DNA of 64,000 bases, from NCBI GenBank assembly GCA_905250075.1, contig CAJNOP010000490.1:52353-116352 (forward strand). The letters are read 5' to 3'. This DNA comes from Rotaria sp. Silwood1 (Eukaryota > Rotifera > Eurotatoria > Philodinida > Philodinidae). Below the pieces are notes generated by a model that saw only the letters and a list, made by a program, of their open reading frames with translations, was not told the origin of the DNA and did no database searches. How positions within the stretch are numbered: the stretch's first letter is position 1; the number at the start of each line of letters is the position of its first letter. The position numbers and the translations under genes are program-made. Shown in pieces: positions 1-13,023 of the stretch.

Positions 1-1680
1 GGTTGCCCTACGACCTCATACTCTCATATCGCACATATTTTTATAGTTCATGCAGCCTTCGGCCTTATAGCCTTATCTCCCTATTGCCTTACTCCCTTCA
101 GGGCCTATGTGTATCACAATAGGATAGCCCATGGGGAACTATGGATACCCCCATAGGATGCCCCTTGAGAACCTATGGGTACCGTTCTAGGATAGCCCTT
201 GAGGACCTATGGGTACCCTCATAGGATAGCCCTTGAGGACCTATTGGTACCCTCATAGGATAGCCCTTGAGGACCTATAAGTACCCCATAAATAGTCCCT
301 GGAGATCTTCCCCTTATAGCCTTATGTGACCTTTAACCTTTGACCTTTGATCGGCACAGAGACACAGACAGCCACTGAACATTGTATATATAGATAGATT
401 TCCATTACATTCATAAATTTAAGTTTTGGTCATTTGAAATATGAATAGCACAATCATTTTACGTTTTGTTGGGTTACTTTAGAATAGTAATTCATAAATT
501 AGTACATCGTTAGTAACTAACTAAATCATCATTTATTAGGAACGACACCACCTATAAATAAGTGTCTACTAAAAATATGATGATTTAAAAGCTACTTATT
601 TAAAATTGTAACAACCATCTAGTAACTTTTCAGCTACATTTATCAGAACAACCAGACCCAAATATTCTACAAGATAGAGATTTCAAAAAAAATTCCAGAA
701 TTTGATACTTTTTATAATTGAGCATACATTTGAAAACCTGTAAAAGTAGACAATGAACATAGCCCAAACTGAATGGACTTTCGCTGTATGTTGCATGGCT
801 GTCTTTTTGTAATCGACGTCAGTTATAGAAAATCTTGAAAGCGGGGATTTCCAGTGCAGATATGAGTGTAGGATCGTCGTCGGTGTGATAAATCTAGTCA
901 CTCGTATTATCCATACCTACATCCACGTGTTGAATAATTCTTTTGCATGAGTTTTTAATCAGCCATAGTTTGAGATCATTCAGAAATTCAAGATCAAAAC
1001 ATAGCTGTTGCGAAGCAATTTGGTTGAAATGGAGTCAACTGGAACTGGCTTAATATGCAGATTAGGCTATCTTATGCCGGATAAATGAGACAATACGATT
1101 GTCGATCCCGAAACAGTCTCTAAACAGTGATTGGACACCTGTACGGATGTCCAAAGAAATTAAATAGTTATGCCCATAATGTAAGCGGGAAAAGGATATT
1201 TTTATCAGCCAAAAACAATATCAATTAACAAAATCGCTGAACTCAAATAGAATAACCCAGATTTACTACATGTTGTTTCAGTTCACAAAAATCGAGTTAG
1301 CAGTGTAAATGATTTTATGGAAGAGACTTAACTGTTGACTACACGCTCATGTTCTGAAGAGTTTTTTTATGATTGTCAATGATTTTTCTAGACTTATCAA
1401 AACCATGTCTAGAAGCTGTAATTGATTTTAAACAGTGTTGGCAATATCGATTGAATTTCTTATGTTTAGTGAGTTGGTCTCATTTCGTTGGATTTTAGTT
1501 CATCTTGAATTGTTTTGAATAATTTTCAACGAAAAAAAAAACCGTTTAAAATGAGACAGTGTCATAGAACGCATAAAACTTGCTTAAAATGAAGAATATG
1601 TCCTTCTCCTTATTTAAACACCCGATTACACACAAGTCACTGTACAAACGCCTATTTTCTTTTCTAAGACAAAAAAAATA
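1..1680. other. Gene-poor left flank
   Basis: Apart from the minisatellite at about 115-290 I see no convincing gene here. The short open frames have no recognisable domain and no splice structure. Confidence 0.5.
115..292. repeat. 34-bp tandem minisatellite
   Basis: About five units of 34 bp built on ggacctatgggtaccctcat followed by aggatagcccttga. Clear unit starts lie at 203, 237 and 271, and the earlier units are more diverged. The unit length is not a multiple of three, so this is not a repeated protein. Confidence 0.9.
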
Positions 1681-1702
1681 GGATTTCAGAGCGGTCATTT
1701 TC

Positions 1703-2755
1703 TTGTATGTAGCGACCAAATGTAACTTTACATGTGCACCAATGCTGTCGTACTCAGCTCTTAACGATCCATACTCGGTCGCTGTTGGTGACTTCAACAA
1801 CGATAATCATCTGGACATTGTTACTGCCAATACTGCCAATCATACTGTGAGCGTTCTTCTTGGATATGGTAATGGGTCTTTTGCAACACAAGAGATTTTT
1901 TCAACTGGCTATAATCCATATTGGGTCGCTGTCGGCGACTTCAACAACGATAACAAACTAGACCTCGTTACTGCCAATTATGCCAATCATACTGTGAGCG
2001 TCCTTCTTGGATATGGTAATGGGTCTTTTGCAACACAAAAGATCTTTTCAACTGGCTATAATCCATATTCAGTAGCTGTTGGTGACTTCAATAACGATAC
2101 TAAACTGGATATTGTTGTTGCCAATTATGGCAGTCACACTCTTAGTATTCTTCTCGGATATGGCAACGGATCTTTTGCGCCTCAAAAGACGTTTTCAACC
2201 AGCTATTATCCGTATTCAATCACCGTCGGTGATTTCAATAACGACAGTCGACTTGATATCGCTCTAGCATATGGAGACAGCTTCTATGTGGTCATTTTCT
2301 TTGGATATGGCAACGCAACTTTTACAACACAAATGGGCTTTTTAACGGGTCTTCGTCCGCGTTTAGTCGCTTTCGGTGATTTTAACAACGATAATCGACT
2401 CGACATGGTTGTTCCTAATTATTTAAGTCAGAGTATAAGTGTTCTTCTTGGGTATGGTAACGGCACTTTTGAAACAGAAAAGCGCTTTTCAACTGACCTA
2501 AATCCTAATTCAGTTGCCGTCGGTGACTTTAACAATGATAATCACCTGGACATTGTTACTGCCAATAATGCCAGTCAGAGTGTGAGCATTCTTCTTGGTT
2601 ATGGTAACGGCACATTTGCACCACGAATGATGTTCTCAACCGCCTTTTATTCGCGTTCGGTCGCCGTCGGTGATTTCAACGGCGATAGCCACTTGGATAT
2701 TGTTGTTGGTAATAATTACGGTGTGAACGTTGGTGTTTTTTTAACAATGTGCTAG
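1703..2755 (+). CDS. VCBS/FG-GAP repeat protein
   Basis: The open frame encodes seven repeats of about 49 residues, each with the core VAVGDFNNDxxLDIV followed by VSVLLGYGNGSF. The DxNxDxxxD pattern (DFNNDNHLD) is the calcium-binding loop of FG-GAP/VCBS blades, so a seven-bladed beta-propeller resembling integrin alpha or bacterial VCBS proteins is expected, probably extracellular. The last repeat is shortened and ends in LTMC. The frame opens with TTG; the first in-frame ATG is at 1742, just after CNFTCAP. The real 5' end is therefore probably in an upstream exon, and an in-frame stop (tag, 1679-1681) that could also be a splice acceptor precedes it. Bdelloids have very many such genes. Partner and role are unknown. 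Confidence 0.8.
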   Translation: MYVATKCNFTCAPMLSYSALNDPYSVAVGDFNNDNHLDIVTANTANHTVSVLLGYGNGSFATQEIFSTGYNPYWVAVGDFNNDNKLDLVTANYANHTVSVLLGYGNGSFATQKIFSTGYNPYSVAVGDFNNDTKLDIVVANYGSHTLSILLGYGNGSFAPQKTFSTSYYPYSITVGDFNNDSRLDIALAYGDSFYVVIFFGYGNATFTTQMGFLTGLRPRLVAFGDFNNDNRLDMVVPNYLSQSISVLLGYGNGTFETEKRFSTDLNPNSVAVGDFNNDNHLDIVTANNASQSVSILLGYGNGTFAPRMMFSTAFYSRSVAVGDFNGDSHLDIVVGNNYGVNVGVFLTMC

Positions 2756-3591
2756 TTGTCTCCGTCATATAGAAGAAACAATATGGAGAATATATTTAAT
2801 CCGTAGATCTGAACACTTGCCCTTTATGCATTGACTTTGCCAATTAGCATCACAAAAACTTAGATTGTATGCCTCCTACTAGAGCTTATTAACTGACAGT
2901 GACACAATCGATATGCTACATATACTTTATTTAGATAGCATTTATCAGGACTCAATATTTTTAAATAACAGTAAAGAGACAATCCAAGATCATAACAAAA
3001 TACTGAAAACAGAAAATAAGCACTAGAGAAGGCACGGAATCGATACAAGAGGATGTCGGTCATCTTTTCTGCCACCCACACCTACACTCTATTTTAATTT
3101 TTGGTGAATTTGATGATTGTGATATTCTCGATATATTTTCATATTTTAATATATGTGTTTAAGGGACTCATTTTTTATTCATCATTACCACTTAAAATTT
3201 ATCATATCATATCGACATCGAATTATTTCATTGTACATGCATGATACACAAACAAGTCATTTTCTTTTTCATAGAGTATGATCAATGCATCATTCAATCG
3301 TCTGGAGTCTCTTGTTCTCTGAAAAGTTTCATATAATTTAGTAATATTACATCTTTTGAATTTAACTACTTTATCTTGTGTTTTCGCGATGAAAATTGAG
3401 TGTGAGTGTGAGGAAGGGCGTCCAGAACTATTTACCTACACTCAATAATAGAAATGTTTAGTGCGACGTTAGTGCTTCTATTTTTATTACAAAGAAAAAA
3501 ATATATAAGGTGGAACATAAAAGCATAAATAAAGACTGGCTATTTTCTTTTTATACGATAAACATTAACGTTAGTGAAAATATTTAATTCA
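2756..3591. other. Intergenic spacer with small inverted repeat
   Basis: No gene recognised. At 3398-3447 an attgagtgtgag/ctacactcaat pair forms a small inverted repeat, distantly like the GT-rich paired elements further right. Confidence 0.4.
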
Positions 3592-6500
3592 TCATTGTTG
3601 AACACGTTGATTTGATTCGAGTTGTTGAATACGTTGATTTGCTTCGCGTAATGCTACATCAAGAGACATTGCTTGTTCTTGTAAACTAGCTGCTCGTGCT
3701 TCTGTTTCACTATATACAATAAAAGTATCAACAATATTTATTTTTAAAAAAATACTTTAATAGATTTACGCTAATTGTTGTTGTAATTGTGCAATTGTTC
3801 GTAATGCATCAAAACCAACTTTAGCTGATTTCGAAGCTATTGAACTAGCTCTATCATCATCAGGTGATCGTCCTAATCGACGTCGTTCTGTTAGACCACC
3901 ACGACTTATTGCTTCAAATGATACATGTTCAGCTCCTACTGTGTCATCATCATCCTATAGAGATACAATAATGACATTAATCTTCAATATAATCAATTTA
4001 CTTTTCGTCTTTCTGTTGACATATCAGGCCAATCTGATTGATCTTTTGTTGATGGTTTTTCAATCTCACGTTTTGGTGGACCTGTATCCACTATACCTTC
4101 ATCACCAGTTAATTCAGCTAAAAGAACTTTCGATGTATAGATCCAATCGTTGCATTCATCCTACAAATAAATTCATCTATAGTTCGCATACATAAAAATA
4201 AAAATAAATAGATTTCATATATATATATATATGCAAATATTGACAACAGATAGACAACAACAATAAGTAATACCTGTAGAAGTGGCTGTAAAAATTTTTT
4301 TTTTTGTCATACATTTTTTATTTTAATGAAATGAAATTATTCATTACCTGCATACGTTTAAGATCAAGTACTTCTTTTTCTGCATCACTTTCTTTACGCA
4401 TTTGCTTAGTAAACATTTCTTCAGCAGTTAATGCTGCACAACATCTAGAAAAAAAAAAATTTTTTTTTTTAAATCAGAATTCACATTTCAAATGTTGTCA
4501 TTTACTTTACAATATATTTCGTTATGGAATTTAATTGTTCACATAAAGTTTTTTGTGTTTTGATTAAATTTTCAACTGGTATACGACTTGCTTCAAGATG
4601 ATCATGTCCTTCTTGGGATAATGTGGATTGATTCGGAGCTAGATCAATAAGAATTTGAATAAGCCAATGAACCATATTAGAATCAAGTTGAAGAGACTTT
4701 AGACACAAAAAAAATTCGATCAAAAAAATATTTGTTTGACAATCAAAATAAATTACTTCATCCGAAATACGACCATTATGACTTTCAACATAATGACGAA
4801 GAGAAACAAGACCTTTATTAGCTTGTTGTAATACTGCTGAAGCTTGCACACTAAAACAAAAAAAATATTGTACATAGCATCGTATCTTTGAGTATTTTAA
4901 TCATTAATTTATATTGATGTTCATCATAATCCATGTCTAAATTTCACTTATGAACATCATCGCGTAAGTCAGGTACACGAGATCTTTCTATGGATGTTTC
5001 TATAATTGCCAGTATTCATAATACTCATAAATGGATGAATGTAACAGTTAACTCTATTTTTTTGTGGAACTTCATAACTGCGCTATTTTTGACCGTTGTT
5101 TGATGAATATATTATGAAAATATTATACCTACCAAACTAAAATTAATTTTAAGGAATAGCAATTAATACCTACACATTTTTAGTGTCATTTTCTTTCTTT
5201 TCTCCACTATTATCATCATGATTATCTTTTGTTGATTTTCCAACAAAAGTCACTGCTTTATTCATTGTATCAATCCATTCATCCATTTGTGAATAAAATC
5301 CTAGCCATTCACCTTCATTTATTTTTCCTCCGCTATAAGCATATGTATTAAATTTACCATTCCATGATTCGAGTACATTACTAAAAAAAATAACTGATTG
5401 TGCTAAACCATTTTCACCTGTCATTCGTATACGATATTGGGAATGTAAAAGAGAAATATTCTAGAAAAAAAAAAAAACAAATATAAATATTTGTAAAATT
5501 TTTGTTTTCTCTATAATTAGTTTCAAAAAAAATTCTTACATCAAATAGATCTCGAAGTGCTTGTTGTTCACTATGATCTCCACTATTTGTTGATGGATGA
5601 CGACTAAATAATCGTTCTGTCATTTCAATCCATTTTTTTAATTGTCTATCAGCTTTTTTCATACGTTCTTCATTAATAAGTACAGTATCACCACCAAATT
5701 TTTCTATTTCACGTGTACAGGATTCTTCCCAAAGTTTAATTTGACTTAAATATTCAATTGTTTTTCGTTGATCAGGTATTTGAGTGAGTTTTCCTTCCAA
5801 ATCACTTTAAACGAAAAAACTATTTGCAAAAAAAAAAAAAACAATTTTTTTTTCTTTCAAAACATACAAATGATTTTGTCGAAATGTATTTCGAAGTGTT
5901 TCAATAGATTTACTAAGACGATTAAGATTTTTTGTTGTTTCAAATTCACGTTGTTCTTGTTCACGATCAAATGTTTCAACAATTTCACGCCATACATTTG
6001 CAGATTTTTGTACATCAGTTAATTCAATTGTATCTTTATCCATAAGATAAATCGAAAAATGACTAGCTAATGTATACCAAGTTTGTTCAGCAAGACTTAA
6101 ACGTTTTGATGTAGCTAATTTATATTCAACAATAACCTTTAAACAAAAAAAGCACCATTTTTATTTTAAAAAGAGGACTACTCCAGTTTTGATAATATAT
6201 CCCGAACCAGAATATCATATATGTTGTTTTGTAGAGCAAATTACAGTGCATTAAATAGTATGTAAGAAATCAAGTTATATGAAAGTTTTGATGTGTTATA
6301 GATCGATATTTGTCTATATGAAGAGATCAGTTTATTAACTATGTTCAGCGATCCTATTAATTTTAATGTATGAAGAAAGCAACGATGAAAACTATTGATT
6401 ATAAAGAATTGAAGAACATCTATAATTGTATTGAATTGCATCTTTAAAAAAAAAAAGTTGCATATGTTTGTTTTAAAATATCCTATGAAATACAATGTCT

Positions 6501-9500
6501 ATGACTACTCTATAATATTTTCTAACAATGATTTCTTATATACTATCTGATATACTGTAATTTGTTCTACAAAAATTACATATATGGTATCGATTAAATT
6601 AATTAAAAAAAAAAAATTTACTTTAAGAGCAATTGTATGTGCTGCTCCACGCCATAATTCTTTTTCAGATGCAATAACATTAGTTTGTTTTTCCAAACGT
6701 TTACGTTGTAAATCATATAATTCATGATATTCAGTAAGAAGTGAAGCATTTTTTTGAGATTCAGTTAAAGCTGTTTGAAGCTAAAGAAAATTTGACTTTT
6801 TTTTTTTTTTTTCTTTTTATTTAAAACAATCAATAATCAAATGAGCAATTAAATAGCAGTAAGCGCTTACTCTGATACAAAGAAAAAAAAAACATGTTAA
6901 ATTACTACAAGTAAATGGATTGTTAATACAAGGAAAAAAGAAAATAAGGAACACAACAAATAATTCTTACATCTCTTTGAGCTATTTCAGCTTCTTCAGT
7001 AACACGTCGATCATGTTCACGAACATCTTCCAATTCTCTATAAATAAGAATAAACAAAAGATAAGCATGATTATCATCTTCTTGATTATGAGATTAATTA
7101 TGTTTACATGTCACAGAACAAGTGTATGTGCTAGAATTGAATTGTTCGAGAATTGCTTCAATAACTAACACATAATAGTAACATATGGACAAAGGTAAAT
7201 AAACTATACACATAAAGCAATGATGGCTTTCTCTTCATCAAGGCATTAAAGAACATACGAGTGGTATTGTCACATACATTTATTTATATAGTTATGTCGA
7301 CAACATCTTCATCTCATCGAATTGTTAAACCTAAACCTATTCGATGTAATCCATTGCCTATTCAAGGTAATTTATTGGAAATCATATTTTTATTTACCGG
7401 CAAACAAAAAAAAAGATTAGAATCCTATTAAAAAAACTATCAGTTATATTAACCTATGATGATTAATAACTAAATAACAATGAATGGATATTAACTTATT
7501 GAAACTATAACTGACGACAAAACAACTCTAGTTGTAACATATTGTTTAAGTTTATAAGAACATTTTCGTCCTAAGATTCTACCCGTAAAAAAAAAAGTCA
7601 ATTGACTCTTAGAAATTCTGTTATTCAATTTTCTAGTAGATAACTAAAATGTTTTACTAAGACCTACTTATGGTTCTAATATGAACTCAAATGAAAAATT
7701 TTAAGTTGACGGTTAATAACGATATAGAACCTATCGATTCTTCACTCGAATAGTATAAAATCTGAGAATTTCCTTTATGTCTATTCTTTTCTTTTTGTTC
7801 TAGTTGATTTAAAAACATGTGATTATGCAACTTTACTACGTGTTGCAAAAGTTTCAAATACAAATAAAATTGATTGTTCATCTATACAATCGAATTCATC
7901 TCATGATAAAAAACGTACACGTATTCTTTTTACATCATGGCAAGTTGCTGAATTAGAACGTTTATTTGCTGAACAAAAATATGTTTCAGCACAAGAACGT
8001 TCTATTATATCAATGCGTATTGGTTTATCACCAACACAAATAAAAATATGGTTTCAAAATCGTCGTTACAAATCAAAAAAAACAACAACATTATTTTTAC
8101 ATACAACATAAGTGTACCAACAGTTGATTTAAATTGAATTAATTGTTCAGATAAACGACGATCAAGTGCACGTTGAGCAATTAATTCTTCATGTAAACTA
8201 AAGGAAAAGAGAAAGAAAAAGTTTTTTCTTTTTTTTTGTTTATTAATAAAATAAAACTAAATTAAACCTTTTTATTTGTCGAGGTACACGTGATAATAAA
8301 GATGAATATCGTTCACGTAATTTACTTAATAATTCACCACGATCTTTACATTCAACACTGACCTTAATCAAATAAAAAATAAAAATAAAAATATTAATAT
8401 AAAAAACATTTACTTGACGAATTATTTCATGAAAGACAATATTATAAATATTTTGTTCTTCTTTAATTAATTCAAGTAAATTATGAAGCTACAAAAAAAT
8501 TATTTAAATCAAAATAAATAATTCTATTTTGAATAAAAAATAAATCAATACTTGAGTTTGTCCATGTAAATCACTATCTTCAATAGTTATTTTTTCTAAT
8601 AATGCATCCATTGTATGTCGTAATTTTAATACTTGTGTACGTCCAACTGGTTTTCTATAAGAGATAAATATATATATATATATATTATATCATCATATTC
8701 AATTTATTTATTCTTACAATGATGGAAATACAGTTATATGATTAACATGTTCTTCAGTAATAGTTGTATGTTTTCTATTAGAATAGAAATCAAATTTTGA
8801 TAAATATGATTTATTCATAACAAAATAATTACTCATCATGAACTTCAATAGGTGTAACACCAATATTTTTAACTATACGAAATTCTTCTGGTATGATTGA
8901 TTCAGGTAATACGATATCCTAAATTCAAATATAATGTAATTTGATATATGTTTTTATATATATAACAAACTGGTTGTTGTTGTAATTCATTTCGTTTAGC
9001 TCGTATAGCACTTTTATCAGTAGTTCGTTGTTGAGTAGATGATTTATTTTGTTGTTCCTGTGTCAAAGCTACTGTTGTAGCTTCACATAAAAATGATATA
9101 TCACTAAATAAGCAATATATATATATATATATTGTGTCTATGGACATAATAACTTACTGTCCAGCTCCACATGTACATGGATTTTGTTCAAGTAAAAAAC
9201 GATATTTATCTCGTTGTCTTTGATAATGCCAAGCATTATCTGGACGACGTGAAACTGTCTATATAATAAAAAAAAAAAAATATTTTAATTAATCAAAATA
9301 TAAAATTCTTTACAGATGGCATTGGTCTTAAAAGTTTATTTGGATTTGTTATACCAGGTGGTCCTAAATATTCAGCTGGTAAAGCTGTTTGACGTAAAGT
9401 AATCATAAGTTCTTGTGGTAGAAAATCATTTTCTGTTCGACCAGCAGGTCTTTGTGATTGTCCTAAATAATAATATATGAATTATTAAATCATAGAGAAA

Positions 9501-9591
9501 AAAAAATCAAACCTCGAAGTTGTGGTAAAACACAAGAATTATTTGTTTTATTTGCATTAGTTTCTTGTTGTTGAACTTCGACAATACTCAT
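3592..9591 (-). CDS. AXDND1: Axonemal dynein light chain domain protein 1 (AXDND1-like)
   Basis: A 21-exon gene encoding about 952 residues. Exons in transcription order: 9591-9513, 9462-9314, 9258-9158, 9103-8971, 8918-8833, 8774-8718, 8654-8552, 8488-8414, 8362-8268, 8197-8108, 7037-6971, 6780-6622, 6136-5868, 5804-5540, 5460-5174, 4850-4757, 4696-4506, 4444-4348, 4160-4002, 3954-3770 and 3709-3592. All phases agree and the total is 2859 nt. The axonemal dynein light-chain domain lies at about residues 200-350, with EEQNIYNIVFHEIIRQV, KDRGELLSKLRERY and ELEDVREHDRRVTEEAE; the rest is coiled coil. The length is close to the vertebrate protein (about 1000 residues). The expected role is in motile cilia, which fits an animal driven by ciliary coronas. 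Exon 10 ends at a less usual donor (GTTGTA). Intron 10 is over 1 kb and houses an antisense homeobox gene. Confidence 0.9.
7294..8111 (+). CDS. NK2-like homeobox gene nested in AXDND1 intron
   Basis: Two exons, 7294-7366 and 7804-8111, with a GTAATT..TAG intron between them, encode 126 residues in one consistent phase. The homeodomain fills about residues 60-118, near the C terminus. It has LERLFAEQKYVSAQERS in helices 1-2 and QIKIWFQNRRYKSKK in helix 3. Tyrosine at homeodomain position 54 (NRRYK) and the QKYVSAQER stretch are typical of the NK2 class. It should be a nuclear sequence-specific transcription factor. The protein is short for the class, and I saw no TN/NK2-SD motif. It lies wholly antisense to AXDND1: its intron and coding exons sit in AXDND1 intron 10, and its TAA (8109-8111) lies inside AXDND1 exon 10. 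Class assignment is from recognition; existence as a gene is supported by phase and conservation. Confidence 0.85.
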
Positions 9592-9942
9592 TGTAAATTG
9601 AAAACTAAAATATTATTCAATATTTGTAATTGTCTCTTTCCCTTCTCTGATCAATCACTACCATTGAAAAATGAATCACTCTTGACAACAACCTCTATCA
9701 AAAAAAAAATAATAATAATAATAAATTCAAATGAATCTATTTTGAAAAAAAAATGAATAAAATAATTTTTAAAGTTCAATTGAAGTAAAATTTTCTTATA
9801 AAAATAATATTTTATACTAGCGTCCTCTTATTCGATTGGTTATTATTTCATTTGACCTTTATTTGTTTCATTGATTTATCTATCTATTAAAAAAAAAAAA
9901 AATAACATATTCTATTGAATAATAATTCAAATAAATTTTGTA
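9592..9942. promoter_or_regulatory. Divergent promoter region AXDND1/ZC4H2
   Basis: 351 bp separate the two opposed start codons. The sequence is AT-rich with A and T runs (9697-9722, 9889-9902). Position is the only evidence; no specific element was identified. Confidence 0.45.
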
Positions 9943-11462
9943 ATGGATAATTCAACAGAAAAAACTCCATCATCAACATCATCTATTGATGAACGAGATT
10001 TAGTTTTATCAATGCGTAAACTTGATTTAATTAAAGAATTAGGGTTTGTATATTTTTCAAAAAGTATATATATTCATTTTTTTGTTCGTTTTTTTTTTTT
10101 TTAAATAGAGAAAAACAAAATCAATTACAACGTATTCAAACAAATCTTAATCAAAATACAGATTTAGTTACACGTGAAAATCAAGTTTTACGTGAATTTC
10201 GTAAAGAACTTGATATGCTTGTACAAGAACGTATGTCACATATTGAAGAATTACGATTAATTCATGCAGATATTAATATTGTATGTATGAAAAAAAAAAA
10301 TAAATTTTTATTTATTTTATTTTTAAGATGGAAACAACAATAAAACAAGCTGAAGAAGAACGAATAAAAATCTTACAAGAAAGTAAACGTCTTCTAAAAG
10401 ATTATCAACCAATGAAAGAACAAATTAATAAATTACGTGAAATGCTTAATCTTGAAAAAATTCCTGATAATGAAGATGATGAAGCTGCTTTACTAACAAT
10501 GCAGTAAGTCAAATTTATATGAATTCATATTCAACAATATATTAATATGAACTTCGAATATTTAGGATGATGTTTTAAAATGACCTTAAACTTAATAATA
10601 AGGGATAGCACGCACTCCGTGCTTTTGATAAAACATCTTATTATATTTACGAGAGTCTAAGGATATTAAGAACCTTTGGATTAGCCTGTTTTTTTTTGTC
10701 TATAAAAGACTTCTAGTTTCAATAAGTCTTTGTTTAGACTTATTTCTCAACAACCAACTGATCATGATCTGATAACATCAAATAGAAATTCAAATTTATC
10801 TACAACAACATCGGATAATACTCATGAACAACATCATTCATTAATTTTACCATTATTTCATTCATCACAACAAACAAATAATTCTGGTCCAATCTCAACT
10901 GGAACATCAAATAATAATCAATCTCAAGCATCAGGAATAAATGTATCAAAAGTACTTGGTGGTATAGGATCTAATATTGATCGATCAGCATTTAGACAAC
11001 AACCACCACCAATGAAGGTAAGTCTGCTGATCAATTTTACGGACTTATACTATTTTTAGTCAGACGGTACGAGAATGTAGAATCTATGTAAGAAATGTTG
11101 ATAGAAACGATCAGAATAAAATTTCACTTGTTTAATTCAGCTTTAAAAAATAGATTAAAAATGATTTTAGTCTATTTCGATCGATATCAATTGAAAATTC
11201 TCTTTGAACCAAGACAATTTGTTTCAAGATCAAGAAATATTTAGATATAAGAAGTGTATATAAAATGTTTAATGAATTCTTTCAATCGAATAATCTAAAG
11301 CATGTTCAATGTATAACATCATTTGTTTTATTTTAGACTTGTCAATCATGTCAACAACAAATTCATCGTAATGCACCTATCTGTCCTATATGTAAAGCTA
11401 AAAGTCGTTCACGAAATCCAAAGAAACCTAAACGTCGTCATATAGATATAAATCCTCAATAA
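9943..11462 (+). CDS. ZC4H2: Zinc finger C4H2 domain protein (ZC4H2)
   Basis: Five exons, 9943-10043, 10109-10280, 10328-10503, 10738-11017 and 11337-11462, encode 284 residues in phase. The N-terminal half is coiled coil with the family hallmark [11 protein letters not shown] (ending near residue 91). A low-complexity Ser/Asn/Gln stretch (about 150-230) makes it longer than the 224-residue vertebrate protein. FRQQPPPMK then precedes the C4H2 zinc finger: C245, C248, H253, C259 and C262 in [18 protein letters not shown]. The basic tail [15 protein letters not shown] is a likely nuclear signal. In vertebrates the protein is nuclear and postsynaptic and acts in motor neuron development and ubiquitin ligase stabilisation. 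Same strand as PSMA4, which starts 191 bp later. Confidence 0.95.
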
Positions 11463-11579
11463 TACCAAAGCAAAAAAAAAAGTTTTTGTACAAAATTTCG
11501 ATCTGTGTTTTTGTCAATGTGTATTTTCCTTACTTAATATTTGTTTTTTTTCTTTTTCTCGAATTTCTCTTATATACGC

Positions 11580-11581
11580 AG
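11580..11581 (+). promoter_or_regulatory. Candidate trans-splice acceptor before PSMA4
   Basis: A strong pyrimidine tract (about 11542-11576) ends in cgcAG at 11580-11581, 72 bp before the PSMA4 ATG and 118 bp after the ZC4H2 stop. No donor is evident between the two genes. Bdelloid spliced-leader trans-splicing is known from the literature; its use here is inference. Confidence 0.4.
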
Positions 11582-11653
11582 TATAAATGTTTGTCATTAT
11601 ATAAATATATATATGTCATTAATTGTAGATTTAAAGTAAAACAAAAAGAAATA

Positions 11654-12535
11654 ATGGCTCGTCGATATGATACACGTGCAACAATATTTTCTCCTGAAGG
11701 TCGTTTATATCAAGTTGAATATGCTCTTGAAGCAATATCACATGCTGGTGCATCATTAGGTATTCTTGCTGAAAATGGTGTTGTACTTGCCGGTGAAAAA
11801 CGTAATATAAGTCCATTACTTGATGATGTTAAATATTCAGAAAAAATTTATAAAATTCATGATGATCTTTGTTGTTCAGTTTCTGGTATAACCAGTGATG
11901 CAAATGTATTAATTAATGAATTACGTATGATTGGACAACGGTAATATTTAATAAAACAATATAAATTTTGTAAGTTGTTTTTTGATTTTAGATATTTATT
12001 AACTTATCAAGAACCAGCACCTATAGAATATATTGTTTCACATTTATGTAATATAAAACAAGCATATACACAATTTGGTGGTAAACGTCCATTTGGTGTA
12101 TCATTTCTTTATATGGGTTGGGATAAACATTATGGTTATCAATTATATCAATCAGATCCAAGTGGAAATTATGGTGGATGGAAAGCAACATGTGTTGGTC
12201 ATAATTCACAAACGGCTATATCAATTCTTAAACAAGAATATAAAATAGATGAAACACAATTAAATGATGCATTACGTTTAGCTATAAGAGTATTTAGTAA
12301 AACACTTGATACAACAAAATTATCACCGGACAAAATTGAAATAGCTGTTTTACAACATGATGATAAAACAAATCAAACAACAATACGAATGTTAAAAGAT
12401 GATGAATTAACAACATTAATTAAACAGTATGAAGATGAACAGAGTAAATTAGAAGCAGATAGACAAAAGCAGCAACAACAACAACAAACAACAACAACAA
12501 CTAGTTCATCAACAGTTGAAAAAGATAAAAAATAA
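11654..12535 (+). CDS. PSMA4: 20S proteasome subunit alpha type 4
   Basis: Two exons, 11654-11940 and 11992-12535, encode 276 residues. The alpha-subunit N-terminal signature [17 protein letters not shown] is present, followed by family blocks [54 protein letters not shown] and WKATCVG, which match alpha-3/PSMA4 rather than the other alpha types. The subunit is part of the outer gate ring of the 20S core and is non-catalytic. The start MARRYD matches the family N terminus. The C-terminal tail is a Gln/Thr/Ser run (about residues 250-272) before EKDKK, so the protein is somewhat longer than the 261-residue human one. Confidence 0.97.
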
Positions 12536-13023
12536 CAAATAGATTAATTGAAAAAAAAAAAACAATAACATTATTCAACATTCAATCATGAATTTTCGTT
12601 TTCTTTGATTATGATGTTTGTGTTGGTTCTCTCTCTCTTTTTTTTTTATTTGGAATATCAACCTAGAAATAAGATTTTAAAAATTGATATTATTCAAGAC
12701 AAAAACAATAATAATATATTTTAATTTTAAGATTCTTTTAGGAAACGGAGCTCTTACGACTTTTTATTGCAACTTTAAATAATTGTAGAAAGTGTTTTCT
12801 ATTCGAATTTGAATCACTAGAAAATGGATTATCTTGGAGAGAACTGTTTTTCACAGCCGGACAGTACTGATTATTGTATTAGATATTGATAATCAAAAAT
12901 TTCTGTTGAATGAAAACTTTCGCTTATCCTACAACATTGGCCAAATATTAGATATTACAGATGGTTTACTCTTTTGTTAATCCATAAATCAATGATGGGT
13001 TTTTGTATGTTTATTACTTATGA
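12536..13023. other. Intergenic spacer
   Basis: Region downstream of PSMA4. It is AT-rich, and I see no gene. Confidence 0.4.

Noticed and set aside
11631-12209. Minus-strand frames over PSMA4
   Set aside because: Shadows of the PSMA4 exons, which match the proteasome alpha family over their whole length.
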